DNA of 64,000 nucleotides from Cyclobacteriaceae bacterium (GCA_013141055.1 JABFRS010000001.1:2561001-2625000); one strand, 5' to 3'; counted from the stretch's first letter, positions 25,524 to 35,041 are shown. Numbers and translations are program-made. Notes: generated by a model from the letters alone, not told the origin.

Positions 25524-27464
25524 ATGAAATACCCCATCGCCATTTTTCTGGCAGTTTTCTTCTCAACCTCCTGTTTTGGACAAAATTCCGACATTGACAG
25601 CCTTCGAAAATTACTGCCATCAGTAACCGGAGAAAAGAAAATCAGGGTCATTCTGGATCTCTGCTGGCAATACCGGTTTATCAATGCAGATACCGCCCGG
25701 CAGCTGGGTTTGGAAGGCCTTTCTCTTGCCAAGGAAGCCAAACTTAAAGACCTTGAAGCGGAGGCTCTTACATATGTAGGAGTTACCCATGAAGCCCAGG
25801 GGAACTATGGCGAAGCGCTCACTTTCGAACTGGAAGCACTTGCCATTCGCAGAAAATTGGGAGACGATTCCAGGACTGCCAAAACACTTAATGATATTGG
25901 AATTATATATGATGAGAAAGGAGACTATCAGACTTCTCTTGAGTATTATTTCGAGGCGAGAAGAATTTTTGAGCGACTTAAAGATGCTTCCAAAACGGCG
26001 ATGGTCATTACCAACATAGGGATTGTACTGAAAGCTCAAAAGGAATTTAAAAAAGTGATCGTCCTTTATCACGAGGCCAGAGCTATCTATGTTAGTATCA
26101 ATAATAAATTCGGTATCGCTGCCTGCGATGCAAATCTGGGTTCCGTTTATCTGATTCTTGATCAGAACGATAGTGCTCTTTATTATTCATTGAGAGCTTC
26201 CCGCGAATTTGAAGAACAGAATGTTCGCCAGTTTCTTCCCAGCACATTATGCAATGCTGGTCTTGCCTACGATAAAATCGGGCAACAATCCAATGCCAGA
26301 GATTATATGCAGAGAGCTCTGAAACTCAATGAAGAATATGGAAATAAAAAAGAAATCGCTGATGTCTTGATCAGGCTCGCTGGTATTGACCGGAGAACCG
26401 GAATGATTGCGTCAGGGTTTGCTAATGTTGAAAAAGGATTAGCGATTGCTCAAAAAATAGGTGCCAGCGAACAAATACTTATGGCACGGCAAGAACTTTC
26501 ACAGCTGAATGAAGCAAAAGGAAATTATAAGGAAGCATATGAAGAGCATCTTCGATATGTGTCGGCAAAGGATTCTGTATTTGAACAGGAAAAATCAAAG
26601 CAGATTGCGGAATTGCAAACTCGCTATGAAACGGAAAAAAAGGAAAGTGAAATACAATTGCTCACACAGGAAAATGAACTAAAAGATTTTCATCTTCTCA
26701 GAACACAATTTATCACAGCCTTACTGGCAGTCCTTTTGATCGCTTTATTCGGCATCAGCTATTTGTGGAGAAATCGTGTTAAACTAAAGCAGCAAGCAGA
26801 GCTTGAATCCACAAAAGCACTTTTAAAAGACGCTCAACTTCAGGCTGTCATTACTTCTCAGGAAGAAGAGCGTCGTCGTTTTGCAGCCGACCTCCATGAT
26901 GGCATGGGACAAATGATCTCAGCACTGCGACTGAATCTTTCCAATGAGCCAGTGCCCGCCAGCAAGGTAGAGGAAGCCGTAGATATTCTGAATGAAATGA
27001 ATGTTGAAATCAGAAAAATTGCATTCAACCTGATGCCTCAGGTATTAATGAATAGCGGACTCACGGAAGCATTGACGGAATTTGCAAACAGAATAAATCG
27101 TACTGGGAAAATTCAGGTTTCTATTCAGGCCTTTGATGTGAATCCTCAAATGTCAGCGCAACAAAAAATCGCACTCTACCGAATTTGCCAGGAGTGGGTC
27201 AATAACATATTAAAGTATAGCAGCGCGACACGGATATCTCTTCAACTGGTACAGCATGAGGACGAACTGGTCACAATCATTGAAGACAATGGAAAAGGAT
27301 TTGACCCGGCAACATTGATTTCGAGTCAGGGTAACGGTTGGAAGAATATTAATTCCCGACTTGGCCTCATTAAGGGCACCATTGAAATAGATTCCACCGC
27401 TGGAAGCGAGGGGACTACTGTAATAATTACTGTCCCGGAAGAGCAGATAGCTGTGAGCTTGTGA
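25524..27464 (+). CDS. TPR-containing sensor histidine kinase (NarX/LuxR-partner type)
   Basis: A 646-residue kinase. A signal peptide (MKYPIAIF to CFGQ) is followed by about six tetratricopeptide repeats (roughly 75-350; e.g. AEALTYVGVTHEAQGNYGEAL), a coiled coil (355-390), one transmembrane helix (about 395-415) and a cytoplasmic HisKA_3 domain with His458 (RRRFAADLHDGMGQM). The HATPase ends with DNGKGFDP and SRLGLIKGTIEID. The TPR region should face the periplasm and sense protein or peptide partners, as is common in Bacteroidota. The ATG at 25524 was chosen over a TTG two codons earlier. The NarL-type regulator at 28150 is the obvious partner, with one unknown gene between them. Confidence 0.93.
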   Translation: MKYPIAIFLAVFFSTSCFGQNSDIDSLRKLLPSVTGEKKIRVILDLCWQYRFINADTARQLGLEGLSLAKEAKLKDLEAEALTYVGVTHEAQGNYGEALTFELEALAIRRKLGDDSRTAKTLNDIGIIYDEKGDYQTSLEYYFEARRIFERLKDASKTAMVITNIGIVLKAQKEFKKVIVLYHEARAIYVSINNKFGIAACDANLGSVYLILDQNDSALYYSLRASREFEEQNVRQFLPSTLCNAGLAYDKIGQQSNARDYMQRALKLNEEYGNKKEIADVLIRLAGIDRRTGMIASGFANVEKGLAIAQKIGASEQILMARQELSQLNEAKGNYKEAYEEHLRYVSAKDSVFEQEKSKQIAELQTRYETEKKESEIQLLTQENELKDFHLLRTQFITALLAVLLIALFGISYLWRNRVKLKQQAELESTKALLKDAQLQAVITSQEEERRRFAADLHDGMGQMISALRLNLSNEPVPASKVEEAVDILNEMNVEIRKIAFNLMPQVLMNSGLTEALTEFANRINRTGKIQVSIQAFDVNPQMSAQQKIALYRICQEWVNNILKYSSATRISLQLVQHEDELVTIIEDNGKGFDPATLISSQGNGWKNINSRLGLIKGTIEIDSTAGSEGTTVIITVPEEQIAVSL

Positions 27465-27482
27465 TAGTTAAGCTCCTTTTTT
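27455..27482 (+). terminator. Terminator overlapping the end of the TPR histidine kinase
   Basis: GAGCTT (27455-27460) pairs with AAGCTC (27470-27475) around a 9-nt loop that contains the stop codon, followed by C and six T. The stem is short, so termination may be partial. Confidence 0.6.
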
Positions 27483-27571
27483 GACTTATCCGTGCCAGTA
27501 CGGATGTCAAAATACCCACTCTTTGGTATTTCCTTCCCATTGAAAGTCATCCATCTTTCAGGAAAAAAATT

Positions 27572-28108
27572 GTGGAATACTCCTGCAAAAACTCGCCAAA
27601 GGATGAGCAGATGGCTCTCGTTCTTGGGGACTATAGCCTCATCTTCCGCAAAGGAGAAACGGAAGAGGTCATTGCTTACGCGAATATTCTCTCTCTCCGC
27701 ATCAATAAACTTTCTGGAAAGGTTTACAGAATGCATCTGTATCCGGATGGGCATCGTCCTATCATAATTTCCAATCAGTGTTTTGACAAATCCGGCAAGC
27801 TTGTAGATCAGTCAAGAGAATATTCATTATTAGTCAGAGTTCTACACCACCATTTAAAAGATAAGAGCAAGTCTGTATTCTCATGTGGAGGAAACAGTGA
27901 AAAAATCTGGCAACTGATTGGAATTTCAACGATTTTCTTTTTTCTCGGTTCGCTTTTAGCGAATTATTGGAGCATCAGCCTTTTTAATCCCTATATACAA
28001 GGATCTGTCCTGAGCGGTGTTGCAGCAGCGATTATTATAACATTAAATGCCCGTAATCTGCCTAAAACGTACCAACCTACCGAAGTGCCCATTCAATTCC
28101 TTCCTTGA
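27572..28108 (+). CDS. Unnamed two-helix membrane protein between kinase and regulator
   Basis: A 178-residue protein that I do not recognise by name. The N-terminal ~95 residues are a soluble beta-rich stretch (LVLGDYSLIFRKGETEEVIAY ... RMHLYPDGHRPIIISNQ) that looks PH-like. It is followed by two hydrophobic helices at about 112-130 (LIGISTIFFFLGSLLANYW) and 142-158 (GSVLSGVAAAIIITLN) and a proline-rich tail, YQPTEVPIQFLP. The frame has no upstream ATG; GTG 27572 is the likely start, with an internal ATG at 27611 possible. It lies between a histidine kinase and its regulator, all on the plus strand, so it may be part of the sensing circuit. That is an inference from position. Confidence 0.7.
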   Translation: MEYSCKNSPKDEQMALVLGDYSLIFRKGETEEVIAYANILSLRINKLSGKVYRMHLYPDGHRPIIISNQCFDKSGKLVDQSREYSLLVRVLHHHLKDKSKSVFSCGGNSEKIWQLIGISTIFFFLGSLLANYWSISLFNPYIQGSVLSGVAAAIIITLNARNLPKTYQPTEVPIQFLP

Positions 28109-28135
28109 TACTTGCAGATAACCACATCGACCGTC

Positions 28136-28143
28136 TACTTTTA
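28136..28143 (+). promoter_or_regulatory. Putative -7 box (TACTTTTA) for the NarL-type regulator
   Basis: TACTTTTA lies 7 bp before the ATG at 28150, inside the 14-mer CCGTCTACTTTTAA that also occurs upstream of the histidine kinase at 41347. It is one base off TAnnTTTG. Confidence 0.35.
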
Positions 28144-28149
28144 ACCTTT

Positions 28150-28785
28150 ATGAAGGGAAAAAGGGTAAAGGTCGTTCTGGTAGATGATCACAGAATTGTG
28201 CTTGATGGACTGGTCTCGCTTCTCGAAAGCGATGCTGACTTTATCATACTGGCGGCATTGGGTTCAGGTGAAGAGGTGCTTGAATTCTTTAAGCAGGAAC
28301 AGCCCGACATTTTATTGACAGATTATAGTCTTCCAGGTATCTCTGGTCTTGAGCTGGCGCGCGCCATCAAAAGAGATTATCCTAAAACAAAAGTAGTAGC
28401 CCTCAGCATGCATGATGAAGCTCATCTTGTAAAAAATATTTTGAAAGAAGGTGTAGATGGTTATTTGCTGAAGAACATCCAGCAGTTTGAATTGAAGAAT
28501 GCCCTTAAGCAAGTGATGATGGGAATGCCATACGTAAGTCCTGAGATCACCAAGCTTCTGATGCATGATTTAAATAATCCTGCTGAAGAAAATTCTTTAT
28601 TAACCGATCGTGAGCGAGACATTCTTCGCCTGATTGCCAAAGAGTGCTCCAACAAACAGATCGCAGAAAAACTTTTTATCAGTGAACGCACGGTTGAAAC
28701 ACACCGCAAGAATATCTTTCGAAAGACGAATACCACTTCTCTGGTGGGTCTTATCAAATTCGCTTTCGCCAATAACCTGATTTAA
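28150..28785 (+). CDS. NarL/LuxR-family response regulator
   Basis: A 211-residue regulator. The receiver domain has Asp12/Asp13, phospho-acceptor Asp58 (ILLTDYSLPGISGLEL), Ser86 and Lys108. The C-terminal LuxR helix-turn-helix (about 148-211) shows LTDRERDILRLIAKECSNKQIAEKL and SERTVETHRKNIFRKT. The start is ATG 28150; a TTG at 28105 would extend it by 15 residues that overlap the previous gene and do not fit the receiver fold. The partner is most likely the HisKA_3 kinase at 25524, since NarX-type kinases pair with NarL-type regulators. Confidence 0.94.
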   Translation: MKGKRVKVVLVDDHRIVLDGLVSLLESDADFIILAALGSGEEVLEFFKQEQPDILLTDYSLPGISGLELARAIKRDYPKTKVVALSMHDEAHLVKNILKEGVDGYLLKNIQQFELKNALKQVMMGMPYVSPEITKLLMHDLNNPAEENSLLTDRERDILRLIAKECSNKQIAEKLFISERTVETHRKNIFRKTNTTSLVGLIKFAFANNLI

Positions 28786-28848
28786 TAAATTCGCATCTTT
28801 ACAAAAAACCCGGCATCCACGGGCCTGAATTTCGAATTCCATAAAAGT

Positions 28849-30774
28849 ATGTGTATGAGATTTTTGATAGCAATCGTCTTAATTTTTGCTTTTCTAATCA
28901 GTTCGGCCCAAACCAAAAGCGAACAAGCCAAAGCAAATTTTGATCAGGGAAAGATGCTTTATGATCAACAGAGGCTGGCAGAAGCAATTCCTTTTTTTGA
29001 AGCGGCGCACAAAATGGATGAAACGAATCCTGAGACGCTTTACCATCTCGGGTTGACCTTGCGTAATCTTGACCAGAATGAAAAGGCACTAATTTATTTT
29101 AAGAAACTTGAAGCCCTTAATCCTAATTATTGGGCGTGGTTTTATTATGAAGCCGGTTTAGCCTATGAACGCCTTGGAAAACCTGACGACGCAGCACAGA
29201 TGTATGCAAAATTTCTTGACAAATTTCCAAACACAGGCGCGCGGATAAAATTTCGTCATAATGCCCAGTACAAAATGAAGTATGCCAAAGATCAAAAGGC
29301 ACTTCTGGCAATGAAGCCAAGCATGAAGGAGCCTATAAAACTGTCAGGTACAATTAATACAAAGTATCCTGAGTACATGCCCGCTCTGGATCCCACCGGA
29401 ACAAAACTTTATTTTACTTCCAAGCGATTAGGAGGCATTAGTCAGGAAGTACCGAACGCCAATGAAGGAGATGAAGATCTTTACTACATAGAGAAAATCA
29501 ATGGTAAATGGGGAGAACCCAAACTTCTTCCGGAACCTCTTAACTCTATTAGCAATGAAGGCGCTGCTTGTTTTTCAGCAGATGGTCAGACAATGATTTA
29601 TACAGCGTGCGCAAGAGAAGGAGGTATTGGAAATTGTGATTTATACATCGCCACGTTAGAAGGAAATGAATGGACAAAACCCTTCAACCTTGGGAATGTT
29701 GTTAACAGTGATGCCTGGGATTCTCAACCATCTATGTCTTTTGATGGAAACAGGATCATTTTTGCTTCTGGTCGTCAGGGTGGGTACGGAGCGGAAGATC
29801 TTTTTATGCTTGAGAGAAATGTTTTTGGTGAATGGGGCCCCCCTATGAATCTTGGTGGAATGGTAAATACACCTTTCAGTGATCACTCTCCATTTTTGGC
29901 TCAGGATGGAAAGACACTCTACTTTGCTTCCAATGGACATCCTGGCTATGGTGGATATGATCTTTTCAAAACAGTTCTTGAAAACGGAAGATGGACAACT
30001 CCGGTAAATCTTGGTAAGCCCGTAAATACGACGGGTGATGATAATTATTTTACAATTGGCGGTTCTGGTGAAATTGGATATTTCTCTTCTAATCGTGAAG
30101 GGCAGGAAGATCTTTATCAGATTGATATTCCTGAAAATATGCGACCCCAACCCACCGTTGTTGTGGAAGGTGTTGTAACAAATCTCAAAAACAATGAAAA
30201 ACTTGGAGCTTATGTGATGGTGGAGGATTTGAATACAGGAGAATTAATAGCTGTCAACAAAAGCAATAACATTAGTGGTAAGTATTTGGTAGTTCTCCCG
30301 ATTGGAAGAACGTATAGTGTGTCTGCAAACAAGGAAGGATTCTTTTTTCATTCCGAACGCTTTGATGTGCCGATGACTTCGCGCTATCAGGATGTAAAGA
30401 AGGACATCGGATTAAAGCCCATTGAAAAAGGTGCAAAAGTTGTTTTGAACAATATCTTTTTTGAAACAGGGAAAGCTACACTCACTTTACAAAGTCGGTT
30501 GGAGCTCGAAAAAGCAATTCAGCTGATGAAATCAAATCAAACGATGATTATTGAAGTCGGAGGACATACTGATAATGTTGGGGAGCATGATTATAACCTG
30601 AAACTTTCGCATGAGCGGGCAAAAGCTGTGCGTGAATATCTTGTCAACGGTGGAATTCCGGCCATCAGACTTCAGTCAAAAGGTTATGGAGAATCAAGTC
30701 CGATTGCTGCAAATGATAGTGAGGAGGGAAGACAGTTGAATCGCAGGACTGAGTTTATAATTCTTGAATTTTAA
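28849..30774 (+). CDS. PorE-like TPR/beta-propeller/OmpA-domain protein
   Basis: A 641-residue cell-envelope protein. The order is: signal peptide (to ISSAQ), TPR repeats (about 25-150), a PD40/WD40-like propeller (about 160-430) with recurrent YFTSKR, IIFASGRQGGYG and LYFASNGHPGYGGYDLF blades, a carboxypeptidase-regulatory-like domain (about 445-520), and a C-terminal OmpA domain (about 530-641). The OmpA domain has peptidoglycan-binding motifs GGHTDNVG and NRRTEF. This is the architecture of PorE, a T9SS component that ties the secretion machine to peptidoglycan. Paralogues with this layout are common in Bacteroidota, so orthology is not proven. ATG 28849 or 28855 could start it. Confidence 0.85.
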   Translation: MCMRFLIAIVLIFAFLISSAQTKSEQAKANFDQGKMLYDQQRLAEAIPFFEAAHKMDETNPETLYHLGLTLRNLDQNEKALIYFKKLEALNPNYWAWFYYEAGLAYERLGKPDDAAQMYAKFLDKFPNTGARIKFRHNAQYKMKYAKDQKALLAMKPSMKEPIKLSGTINTKYPEYMPALDPTGTKLYFTSKRLGGISQEVPNANEGDEDLYYIEKINGKWGEPKLLPEPLNSISNEGAACFSADGQTMIYTACAREGGIGNCDLYIATLEGNEWTKPFNLGNVVNSDAWDSQPSMSFDGNRIIFASGRQGGYGAEDLFMLERNVFGEWGPPMNLGGMVNTPFSDHSPFLAQDGKTLYFASNGHPGYGGYDLFKTVLENGRWTTPVNLGKPVNTTGDDNYFTIGGSGEIGYFSSNREGQEDLYQIDIPENMRPQPTVVVEGVVTNLKNNEKLGAYVMVEDLNTGELIAVNKSNNISGKYLVVLPIGRTYSVSANKEGFFFHSERFDVPMTSRYQDVKKDIGLKPIEKGAKVVLNNIFFETGKATLTLQSRLELEKAIQLMKSNQTMIIEVGGHTDNVGEHDYNLKLSHERAKAVREYLVNGGIPAIRLQSKGYGESSPIAANDSEEGRQLNRRTEFIILEF

Positions 30775-30801
30775 TAATCCTGCATTAGACTATTCTTATT
30801 T

Positions 30802-31464
30802 TCACTTAAAGACCTTTTTGATAAGATCACTTGGGTCTAATCCAATGAAATTGTCGATCACATAATCAGTGTGCGATAATTCTTCCTTTGAATGAGTAGT
30901 GGTAATGCCTACAACTTTTGATCCAGCTGCCTGGGCTGAAGCCACTCCAGAAAGTGAATCTTCAAAAACGATACACCGCTCGGGGGGAAACTGCAAAGCT
31001 GCGGCAACCTTTAAATAAATTTCAGGATTTGGTTTTCCATGATTTACATTCGATTCATCCAGAATGGTGTTGAAGTATTTTCTAAGGTGAAGATTATCGA
31101 GTATGAAATCAACGTTGCTTTTCGGCGCTGAAGTACCGATAGCTTTCGGAATATTATTTTCTTCAAGTTTCTTTAAAAAATCTTCCAGACCTGCCACTGG
31201 CGCAATGTCTTTCTCATAGATATCACGAAAAAGCTTTTCTTTCTCTTCTCCATAAGCACTTAATTCTGCTACTGTTAGCGGTCTGTCAAAGAGATTTGCG
31301 ATCCATTCTTTATTTGTGCGGCCATAGATTTTTTTCAGAAGCTCCTCATCACTCAGCTGATAGCCATACTTTTCGCAGAATTGACGTAACGATATTTTGT
31401 GATGCGGATTGGTGTCGACAATAACGCCGTCCATGTCAAAAATGACAGCTACTGAATTTCTCAT
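30802..31464 (-). CDS. HAD-superfamily phosphatase, beta-phosphoglucomutase-like
   Basis: A 220-residue HAD hydrolase of subclass IA. Motif I is FDMDGVIVDT with Asp10 and Asp12; motif II is GTSAPKSN; motif III Lys is in NHGKPNPEIYLKVAA; motif IV is FEDSLSGVASAQAAG. The order and the cap domain between motifs I and II match the beta-phosphoglucomutase/phosphatase group, which acts on small phosphorylated sugars. The exact substrate is not visible. It follows the FG-GAP protein on the same strand by 12 bp, so the two are probably co-transcribed although functionally unlike. Confidence 0.92.
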   Translation of the reverse strand: MRNSVAVIFDMDGVIVDTNPHHKISLRQFCEKYGYQLSDEELLKKIYGRTNKEWIANLFDRPLTVAELSAYGEEKEKLFRDIYEKDIAPVAGLEDFLKKLEENNIPKAIGTSAPKSNVDFILDNLHLRKYFNTILDESNVNHGKPNPEIYLKVAAALQFPPERCIVFEDSLSGVASAQAAGSKVVGITTTHSKEELSHTDYVIDNFIGLDPSDLIKKVFK

Positions 31465-31476
31465 GAAGTTTATAGA

Positions 31477-33714
31477 TTACAATACAACAAATCGCTTTGC
31501 CAGAGACTTACCCCCGGCTTTAAAGCGTGCAATATAGACACCGGCGGATATTCCACGAAGAGTATATTGGAGTGTTTGATTACCAGGAATAAACACTGAA
31601 GTCCCAATCCTCTTTCCAAGAACAGAGTAAATTTCCATTGTTACATTTCTGTCAGGCATAATGAAAAGAGCTTGCTCCTGTTGAACAGGATTAGGATAAA
31701 AACCAATGATCATCTCTTCTCCATAGGCAAGACCATTGTCATTTTTTAGAACATGAAGTCCGCCCATTGAATTACCAACGATCACTTCTGGTTTATCGGT
31801 TCCAAATAAGTTGGCTATAGTAGGTCTGACTTTTCCGCCCAGATTTTTTGAAGTATAGCTCTGAGAAAAAGAATCATAAATCAGATTTTTCAGGGGTTCA
31901 GGATTGCTTCCTGCTGATCGGAAATCTGAATATAGAGATAGAATTCCCGCCTGATCCCCGATAATCATATCTTCACGGCCATCGTGATCAACATCGCCAA
32001 CAGCAACAGAAGGATTTTGACGAAGAATGCTTTCGCCAAGACCCAGGTACTTATCATTTATAAGTGCGAAAGTATTTGTTCCTGAATTTCTCCAATATTG
32101 AAGGGCACCTGTAGAAGTTCCTACGAGGATATCGACATTGCCATCCCTGTCAATGTCCACAACAGTCGCGTTGTCACTGGCATTTAGGACAAGAGGAAAA
32201 TTTACAATGCTCTGACCTCCGAAAAGCGGTACGGTAGCGCTGGAGCTCAGGATATAGTAAACCCGGGTCCTTCCGTTTTGCGCGCTTGTACCTACAAATG
32301 CCAGGTCTACAATTCCATTTTTGTCGATATCAACAAATTGAGGTTTGATATTATAATAGAGAAACCTGGCCATGCCCGTGAAATCGTCAGTTATAAATTT
32401 AAATGAAGGAGCGATAGCGGTACCGATGTTCTGATAAAATGAAATGGAGGTTTGAAAAACTCCAGTAACATATTTTCCAACAAACATATCCTGATCACCA
32501 TCTCCGTCGATATCAGTAAAGGCAGGAGATGAAAAATCACCTTCATCGATCATATCATCCTGCAGGAAATTATTTTTTACAAAAGTAAAATTTGGAAGAG
32601 CTGCACTTCCAGTGTTTTTATAAAGCCAAACTGAACTTTTAAAATTTGTATTCACATCTGTACGGAGATATAAATTCGGGGAGGATAGCAAATCAGCCTT
32701 GCCATCAAAATCCACATCTTCAAGATAGGCTGCCGGAAAAAGCTGCAACGCAACAGGTTGAGCGGACGGAAACAGCGAAGCACTGTTCAATACAGCGTTA
32801 TTCACATCACCATCATTTCTCATATAGTAAAGGGATTGACATGTTTCTTCAGAAAATATTAATTCCCGATCACCGTCATTATCCATGTCAAGAGTGAGTA
32901 ATGATTTACCTCCTGTATGCTCAGTCTGTTCAACACGTCCGCCAATATCGGCGCAAGTCTGTCCGTTAAAAGCAATTTTTCCACAACTGCATTCGAGAAA
33001 TCCGCCCCATGTTTGTGTCTGACGTACCAACTCGAGTGAGTCACAGCCATGATTGTTTTCAACACTGAAGTTCCGGTGATATTCTGCCTGACTTGGACTA
33101 ACGAATTTCATGTTCAAAACATCCATATCTCCATCACCGTCCATATCAGCAAAATGAGGAAGGTCGTTGGTGCCAGGTAGGAGATTGATTAAAGAGTTGC
33201 CCTGCGTTAATAACACTTCACTTTTTAGTCCTGGTCCTGTATAAAATGAAAGTTTTTTCCAGGATGGAGGTTTGCCAACTTCTGTCACATTCCTGTAAAC
33301 GAAGATGCCGATCTGACCAAAAGTAAAAATGTCTTTTTTACCATCACAGTTATAATCATAGAGAACAAAAAACGTACTGATGTCGGTTGGGAAATAGATT
33401 TCGTATTCTGGTGCGTAGTGATAAGAATTATCTTTTGCCAGATACGTCAATATTCGTGAAGAGGTTTTGTCGAAAATCACAATGTCGGCCACCCCGTCAG
33501 CATTCAGATTCATAGTATTAACCTGAGCTGAATTTAACCCGCCTGCCCAGGGATTAAGCAGCGACTTCTCGTTTATCTCAACGGGGATGGATTGGTCCAT
33601 CGTGTAGGTGAACTGGGCCGATAAGGAAAGCGGGAATAATAAGATCAAAAGGATTTTCACCGCAAATAATTTATAACTACCTAACGCTGGATATTTTTTG
33701 ACTGTTATCTTCAA
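31477..33714 (-). CDS. Secreted FG-GAP/VCBS repeat protein with T9SS sorting domain
   Basis: A 745-residue surface or secreted protein. After a signal peptide ending LSAQ come multiple FG-GAP/VCBS calcium-binding blades with Asp-rich loops such as DMDGDGDMDVL, DMDNDGDRELIF, DIDGDGDQDMFVG, DIDRDGNVDILVG and DVDHDGREDMIIG, consistent with a beta-propeller. The C-terminal ~80 residues (IIGFYPNPV ... GVYIARF) are a type A T9SS sorting domain. It probably binds carbohydrate or protein outside the cell; no catalytic domain is visible. The ATG at 33714 gives a long n-region; a GTG at 33660 would start a typical leader (MKILLILLFPLSLSAQ). Confidence 0.92.
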   Translation of the reverse strand: MKITVKKYPALGSYKLFAVKILLILLFPLSLSAQFTYTMDQSIPVEINEKSLLNPWAGGLNSAQVNTMNLNADGVADIVIFDKTSSRILTYLAKDNSYHYAPEYEIYFPTDISTFFVLYDYNCDGKKDIFTFGQIGIFVYRNVTEVGKPPSWKKLSFYTGPGLKSEVLLTQGNSLINLLPGTNDLPHFADMDGDGDMDVLNMKFVSPSQAEYHRNFSVENNHGCDSLELVRQTQTWGGFLECSCGKIAFNGQTCADIGGRVEQTEHTGGKSLLTLDMDNDGDRELIFSEETCQSLYYMRNDGDVNNAVLNSASLFPSAQPVALQLFPAAYLEDVDFDGKADLLSSPNLYLRTDVNTNFKSSVWLYKNTGSAALPNFTFVKNNFLQDDMIDEGDFSSPAFTDIDGDGDQDMFVGKYVTGVFQTSISFYQNIGTAIAPSFKFITDDFTGMARFLYYNIKPQFVDIDKNGIVDLAFVGTSAQNGRTRVYYILSSSATVPLFGGQSIVNFPLVLNASDNATVVDIDRDGNVDILVGTSTGALQYWRNSGTNTFALINDKYLGLGESILRQNPSVAVGDVDHDGREDMIIGDQAGILSLYSDFRSAGSNPEPLKNLIYDSFSQSYTSKNLGGKVRPTIANLFGTDKPEVIVGNSMGGLHVLKNDNGLAYGEEMIIGFYPNPVQQEQALFIMPDRNVTMEIYSVLGKRIGTSVFIPGNQTLQYTLRGISAGVYIARFKAGGKSLAKRFVVL

Positions 33715-33727
33715 GCGGGAAAATAGT

Positions 33728-35011
33728 ATGGAAATCCACGAATTGCATCAAAAGTATTTAGAAAGCGGTAAAGTATCTACCGATACCCGACAGATCACGT
33801 CTGGTTCGGTATTCTTTGCACTAAAAGGGCCGGCATTCAACGCAAATGAGTTTGCTCAGGAAGCCCTGGCAAAAGGAGCCAGCTATGCCGTGGTTGATGA
33901 AAAAAGATTTGCTGTCGATAAGCGATACATATTGGTAGACGATAGCCTGACAGCTCTGCAAAATCTTGCCCGGTATCACAGGTCTCAATTGAAGATTCCA
34001 TTTATAGGATTGACAGGATCCAATGGAAAAACCACCAGTAAAGAATTGTTGAATGCGGTGTTGAGCAAAAAATTCAACGTCATTGCGACAAAAGGAAATC
34101 TCAATAATCATATCGGAGTTCCACTTACGATTTTGTCAATTGATAAAAGTCATGAGATCGCCGTAATAGAAATGGGTGCGAATCATTTGGGGGAAATTGC
34201 TTTGTTAAGTGACATCGCAAATCCAACGCATGGCTTTATCACTAATATTGGAAGAGCACACATCGGAACGTTTGGGGGTTTTGAAAATATTGTGCGCGGT
34301 AAGTCAGAACTTATTCAACACTTGCTGACACGTAATGGAATAGCATTCATTAATTCGCAGAATCCACTTCTGCAAAATATGGCAAATCGTTTTAAGGATC
34401 CTGTGCTTTATCCTGCCAAAGGTGACTATTACCATTGTGAATTTTTAGGAGTAGATCCGTTTGTCAGGATCAAGGCTGATGGTGGAGAAGAAATTACTAC
34501 TCAACTTATTGGAGCATATAATTTTGAAAACATCGCAGCGGCATTGTGCATTGGAAAATATTTTGGAGTGGAGACATCCAAAGCAAATCTGGCGATAGCT
34601 GAATACGTTCCAGGGAACATGAGATCTCAGGTAATTAAGAAAGGAACCAATACGATTTTACTGGATGCCTATAATGCAAATCCAAGCTCCATGGAAGCAG
34701 CAATCAGTAATCTGGCTTCAATGGATGCTAAACGAAAAATAGCCATTCTGGGTGATATGTATGAACTCGAAGGTGAAACGGAAGCAGAACATAAAATCAT
34801 CGGGAAAACATTAATGGAAAAAGGAATTAGTGAAGCTTATTTATGCGGTCCTTTGATGCAGGCAGCTCAGACAACATTTCCTGGTGCGAAATTCTTTGCG
34901 ACAAGAGATGAATTAATTAAAGAACTGAAATCAAATCCGATACATGACGCATTGATTCTGGTGAAAGCATCAAGAGGCATGGCAATGGAAAAAGTAGTAG
35001 AATTCATTTAA
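33728..35011 (+). CDS. murF: UDP-N-acetylmuramoyl-tripeptide--D-alanyl-D-alanine ligase
   Basis: Adds D-Ala-D-Ala to the UDP-MurNAc-tripeptide in peptidoglycan synthesis. The 427-residue protein has the Mur ligase N-terminal motif VSTDTRQITSGSVFFALKG, the P-loop LTGSNGKTTSKELL near 95-108, the central GNLNNHIGVPLT and IEMGANHLGEIA motifs and the C-terminal DAYNANPSSMEAAI and ILGDMYELG-type sequences that identify MurF. ATG 33728 (MEIHELHQ) was chosen over an ATG ten codons earlier, which would overlap the divergent gene. Only 13 bp separate it from the alternative ATG of that gene. Confidence 0.96.
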   Translation: MEIHELHQKYLESGKVSTDTRQITSGSVFFALKGPAFNANEFAQEALAKGASYAVVDEKRFAVDKRYILVDDSLTALQNLARYHRSQLKIPFIGLTGSNGKTTSKELLNAVLSKKFNVIATKGNLNNHIGVPLTILSIDKSHEIAVIEMGANHLGEIALLSDIANPTHGFITNIGRAHIGTFGGFENIVRGKSELIQHLLTRNGIAFINSQNPLLQNMANRFKDPVLYPAKGDYYHCEFLGVDPFVRIKADGGEEITTQLIGAYNFENIAAALCIGKYFGVETSKANLAIAEYVPGNMRSQVIKKGTNTILLDAYNANPSSMEAAISNLASMDAKRKIAILGDMYELEGETEAEHKIIGKTLMEKGISEAYLCGPLMQAAQTTFPGAKFFATRDELIKELKSNPIHDALILVKASRGMAMEKVVEFI

Positions 35012-35041
35012 GTGTGATCCAATAATCAATTACAAAATACG

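Noticed and set aside
29656..30150. Minus-strand open frame of 164 codons
   Set aside because: It lies wholly inside the PorE-like gene, has biased shadow composition and no domain or start context.
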